DNA from: Limisphaerales bacterium
GTDB lineage: Bacteria > Verrucomicrobiota > Verrucomicrobiia > Limisphaerales > BOG-1460
DNA: 34,105 nucleotides
Direction of reading: 5' to 3'
Assembly: GCA_003159675.1 (NCBI GenBank)
Contig: PLQC01000068.1
Span: 9,317-43,421 of the forward strand
The translations under genes were made by a program, and so were the position numbers. Shown here in pieces: positions 31,904 through 34,105 of this stretch (positions are counted from its first letter, which is position 1; the number at the start of each line of letters is the position of its first letter). The notes under the pieces were generated by a model. That model was not told where the DNA came from, did not search any database, and saw only the letters and a list, made by a program, of their open reading frames with translations.

Positions 31904-32011
31904 AATAGCTGCCGCATCGTGCTGCCGGGCGCGCTGTCTCGATCGCGTTCAGCACTGCATCATCCCGCGATTAGAAGCCCTTTAAGTCCCGCCCCCGGAG
32001 AATTTTTGGGA
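31904..32011. other. Intergenic stretch upstream of the tRNA
   Basis: No gene is recognised. The end of the barrel gene is followed by GC-rich sequence without an obvious terminator, and then by the tRNA promoter. Confidence 0.4.
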
Positions 32012-32040
32012 GTGACCATTTCCAATGGACGGGATATAGT
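32012..32040 (+). promoter_or_regulatory. Predicted tRNA-Arg promoter
   Basis: GTGACC and TATAGT are separated by 17 bp. The predicted start, about 32047, leaves a leader of about 24 bases before the mature tRNA. Confidence 0.55.
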
Positions 32041-32070
32041 CATTCTTGCAGGCGGCGCAAATCGCCGTAA

Positions 32071-32146
32071 GCCCCCATAGCTCAAATGGATAGAGCAGCG
32101 GTTTCCTAAACCGTTGATTCCCGTTCAATTCGGGATGGGGGTACCA
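32071..32146 (+). tRNA. tRNA-Arg (anticodon CCU)
   Basis: The 76-base sequence folds as a full cloverleaf. The acceptor GCCCCCA pairs with TGGGGGT. The D arm GCTC...GAGC has loop AAATGGATA. The anticodon stem GCGGT/ACCGT carries loop TTCCTAA, so the anticodon is CCT. The T arm TCCCG...CGGGA has loop TTCAATT. Discriminator A and an encoded CCA end the gene. tRNA-Arg genes are frequent integration sites, in line with the mobile fragments around it. Confidence 0.96.
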
Positions 32147-32674
32147 TACAATGTATTTTCGTATCAGTTCGATTGTTAATATGCCGCATCGCTTCGTTTT
32201 CAAACCTCGTCCATGGTACCGATATGGGTGGGTTTTTCCAAGAAATCGAAAATAGGGGATATTTGGTGTTTCTAAGTGCCGGGGTTCATGGCAGTTTCGC
32301 AACCGATGACCGTCTGGTCGGTTAAGGAGCCACCGCATCCAACGAAAGTCAAGCTCCGGCGGGGTCCTCTGGCGAACCCGGCATACCAACTGGCCCCGGC
32401 TATGGCGCGGCATCTGACCACGGTCGGTCGGCGCGAGCGCTGCCATCGGCGGTATTTGCAGCAATATAAGTTACTGACTCAAACCAGACCCGGCGCGGAT
32501 GGAGGTACCGCCAGCCCGCGCATGCACCTTTCGCGCCCAACCGCGTACTCGCCAGCGCCGGTATTCCAAGGGTGCTATACTGCACGGCAGCAGCGCGACT
32601 AACGTCCGAATTGAAGAAAACAGATGGCTCTGAAAAACTTAACGCCCGGTCCAGATTCCTAGCCCAAGGCGGCG
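32147..32674. other. Intergenic stretch of about 530 bp without a recognisable gene
   Basis: Frames on either strand show no family resemblance; the largest minus-strand frame merely continues through the tRNA. No second tRNA copy or duplicated tRNA 3' end (att-like) was found. It may hold eroded mobile DNA. Confidence 0.4.
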
Positions 32675-32992
32675 GTGCGGCTCAGGACCATTGGCGTCCT
32701 TATCCTGCTGCTTGGCCTTGGCGGTGCGGGCCTGGTTTATTGGACAGGTGCTCCTCCAGAGGATTTGTCCGATGACGTGGCCACCGCGAGGACTTCCAAG
32801 AAAGAGGCACGGGCTATTGAAATGAACGTTGGCAAAATGGGCCTATGGACGAACGATTTATTGGAGGACCTACAAGACCCTGGTACCCAGGCCGTCATGA
32901 TCGTGGTTGCGTCGATACTTGTGGCCTCCGGCTGTTTTTACTTCGCCCGATTGCAGGCCCGTGGGAACGATTCCGACGGCCCGGTCGGTTGA
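32675..32992 (+). CDS. Small two-helix membrane protein
   Basis: A 105-residue protein starting with GTG. The first hydrophobic segment IGVLILLLGLGGAGLVYW is followed by an acidic/polar loop (EDLSDDVATARTSKKEA), then VMIVVASILVASGCFYF, and a short polar tail. Two transmembrane helices are predicted. No family is recognised. A ribosome binding site is weak (AAGGCGG). The minus-strand receiver-like frame overlaps its 3' end. Confidence 0.5.
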   Translation: MRLRTIGVLILLLGLGGAGLVYWTGAPPEDLSDDVATARTSKKEARAIEMNVGKMGLWTNDLLEDLQDPGTQAVMIVVASILVASGCFYFARLQARGNDSDGPVG

Positions 32993-33059
32993 ATTATTGC
33001 CGCGAGCCGCGCCCGACACGGCGGTTGGTGCAAACGTGCCGCCAGGAATCCCCATTGTG

Positions 33060-33258
33060 TATTCGTCAGACCTGTCTGATCCGCCTTGGGCGGTGCGTAT
33101 TCCATCGGCCACTGCATTGAGAAGTTGTTCAACCGTGTAAGGTTTTTCTAAAGTGGTCAGATGTGTGGTATCAATGCATTGAAGTTGGTCTTTGTCGCGC
33201 CGAGCGCCGCTGGTGATGATAACCGGAATTTCCGGCTTCAATTTCCGGATGGCGCGAA
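33060..33258 (-). pseudogene. Response-regulator receiver, C-terminal fragment
   Basis: The frame reads AIRAIRKLKPEIPVIITSG, then HLTTLEKPYTVEQLLNAVAD, the last part of a CheY-like receiver: the S/T position in ITSG and the conserved Lys in LEKPYT. The N-terminal half, with the phospho-acceptor Asp, is missing because the frame stops matching near 33258, where transposase sequence begins on the other strand. The frame stays open to 32870 without further homology. It could come from a hybrid kinase or multi-domain regulator. Confidence 0.65.
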
Positions 33259-33699
33259 TTGCGCACCAACTGTCCGGAGCAAGACCCGGTCAAACTCTGG
33301 CGCTGGTACATGCAACTGACCCAGGCCGAAGACGCCTTTCGGATCAGCAAAAGCGATTTAAGTTTGCGCCCCGTTTTTCATCACAAGACCGAGCGAGTGG
33401 AAGCGCACATTCTGGTCTGCTTCCTGAGTCTGGCCCTGTGGCGCACGCTGGAAATGTGGATGAGCGGCAAGGGGCTGGGCAACTGTGCCCGTCAGTTGAT
33501 CAAAGAAGTGGTCACGGTGCGGAGCATGGACGTGGTGCTGCCGGTCAAAGAAACTCAGTCTCAAAATACGCGTGAGATCCGTTTGCGTGTTGTCGCGCGC
33601 CCCGACCGGCCCGTGGCTGAACTGCTGGTTCGCCTGGGATTAGACCTGCCCGCCGCCCCAAAAGCCATGCAAAATGTAGTGGAGAAAAACGGGGTGTGA
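33259..33699 (+). pseudogene. IS1634-like (IS4 group) transposase, C-terminal fragment
   Basis: The frame reads LRTNCPEQDPVKLWRWYMQL, TQAEDAFRISKSDLSLRPVF and HHKTERVEAHILVCFLSLAL, the C-terminal part of IS1634-like DDE transposases. The catalytic Glu is in QAEDAFR with the Lys seven residues later. The first two thirds, including the DD acids, are absent. The left junction lies within a receiver fragment and the right end abuts an HsdS fragment. It is a dead IS remnant of about 146 residues out of about 500. Confidence 0.75.
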
Positions 33700-34035
33700 C
33701 CTGCAAAAACCCCAGCAAATCCGCCTTTTAACTCGATTCACTGACGAACTTGGGCTAACCTGTCCGTTGGCATAGGTGACGAAGTCTTTCGCATTCAAAC
33801 GCAGTGCAAGAAACAAACTTTTTAGCCCGTCACATTTCGGGAATACAAGAAATTCTGCCGAACAAATTCCGTCGAACTCGGCAACCCACACTTTGTTAAG
33901 ATAGGGTCGCATCTTCCCGTAAAGCACATCACCACCCGAAAAACGCACGGAGGAACTCCGCACCTCGCTTGCCCGTCCCTGCCCAAGGAGTCGCATGGTG
34001 TTCGGTTCGATGTGCTCCAAACCGACATATCTCAT
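33640..34035 (-). pseudogene. Type I restriction-modification specificity subunit (HsdS) fragment
   Basis: The frame reads MRYVGLEHIEPNTMRLLGQG, SGGDVLYGKMRPYLNKVWVA and EFDGICSAEFLVFPK, followed by a KDFVTYANGQ stretch, typical of an HsdS target-recognition domain. It is open upstream to about 34083 (AYEVPK before the ATG), so the N-terminus may begin earlier. Resemblance ends near 33735, and the rest of the frame is antisense to the transposase end. Only about one target-recognition domain of a 400-residue protein is left. In a complete system it would direct HsdM/HsdR to a bipartite DNA site. No hsdM or hsdR is in the window. Confidence 0.7.
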
Positions 34036-34105
34036 CTTAGGAACTTCGTATGCGCCTGACCGAGCACGTCTGGTTTTGACTGTCTAGCCCCTCAACAAGC
34101 GTGAT

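Noticed and set aside
31982-32464. Minus-strand frame through the tRNA region
   Set aside because: It includes the reverse complement of a well-folded tRNA and has no family resemblance.

Overview
The window looks like a chromosomal segment of a Verrucomicrobiota bacterium, most likely of the Pedosphaera/Limisphaerales kind. This is inferred from gene content, not from a marker phylogeny. The signs are a prepilin-like protein with an H-X9-DG tail, a Trp/Tyr-rich DUF6600-type lipoprotein, an ECF sigma factor paired with a Ser/Thr kinase, GC-rich housekeeping genes, and many short palindromic or tandem intergenic repeats.

Left part (1-7.8 kb): a partial dinB (translesion polymerase) follows lexA on the minus strand; an 18-bp palindrome overlaps the predicted lexA promoter. 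Divergent from lexA is a tightly overlapping operon: a YtrA-type GntR regulator, an ABC ATPase, and a large ABC permease with a propeller-like insert and a C-terminal zinc ribbon. On the minus strand a lipoprotein and a prepilin-like gene follow, ending in a textbook terminator. Next to them is a glutamate dehydrogenase gene that has lost its whole middle.

Central part (7.8-24 kb): housekeeping genes. These are queE, a class-III aminotransferase, rsmA and a Nudix hydrolase; a VOC-fold gene; clpP-clpX; a truncated deaminase; a SCO-type copper lipoprotein; priA; a lytic transglycosylase; and the ruvC-(small ORF)-ruvA-acyltransferase operon. After them come the DUF6600-type lipoprotein and a lone receiver followed by a YgbA-like protein.

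Right part (24-34.1 kb): accessory genes. A secreted GH5-like hydrolase is convergent with an ECF sigma/membrane kinase pair. A TPR protein and an outer-membrane barrel follow. The last 4 kb is a graveyard around an intact tRNA-Arg(CCU): an integrase N-terminus, a receiver fragment, an IS1634-like transposase C-terminus and an HsdS fragment.

The most unusual features are the repeats. Two inverted 48-bp double-hairpin cassettes differ only by compensatory stem changes plus one loop base. A ~78-bp dispersed repeat occurs twice. Several conserved enzymes (RsmA, PriA, the aminotransferase) carry in-frame insertions resembling the intergenic repeats. No CRISPR array, rRNA, intact IS or prophage was seen.
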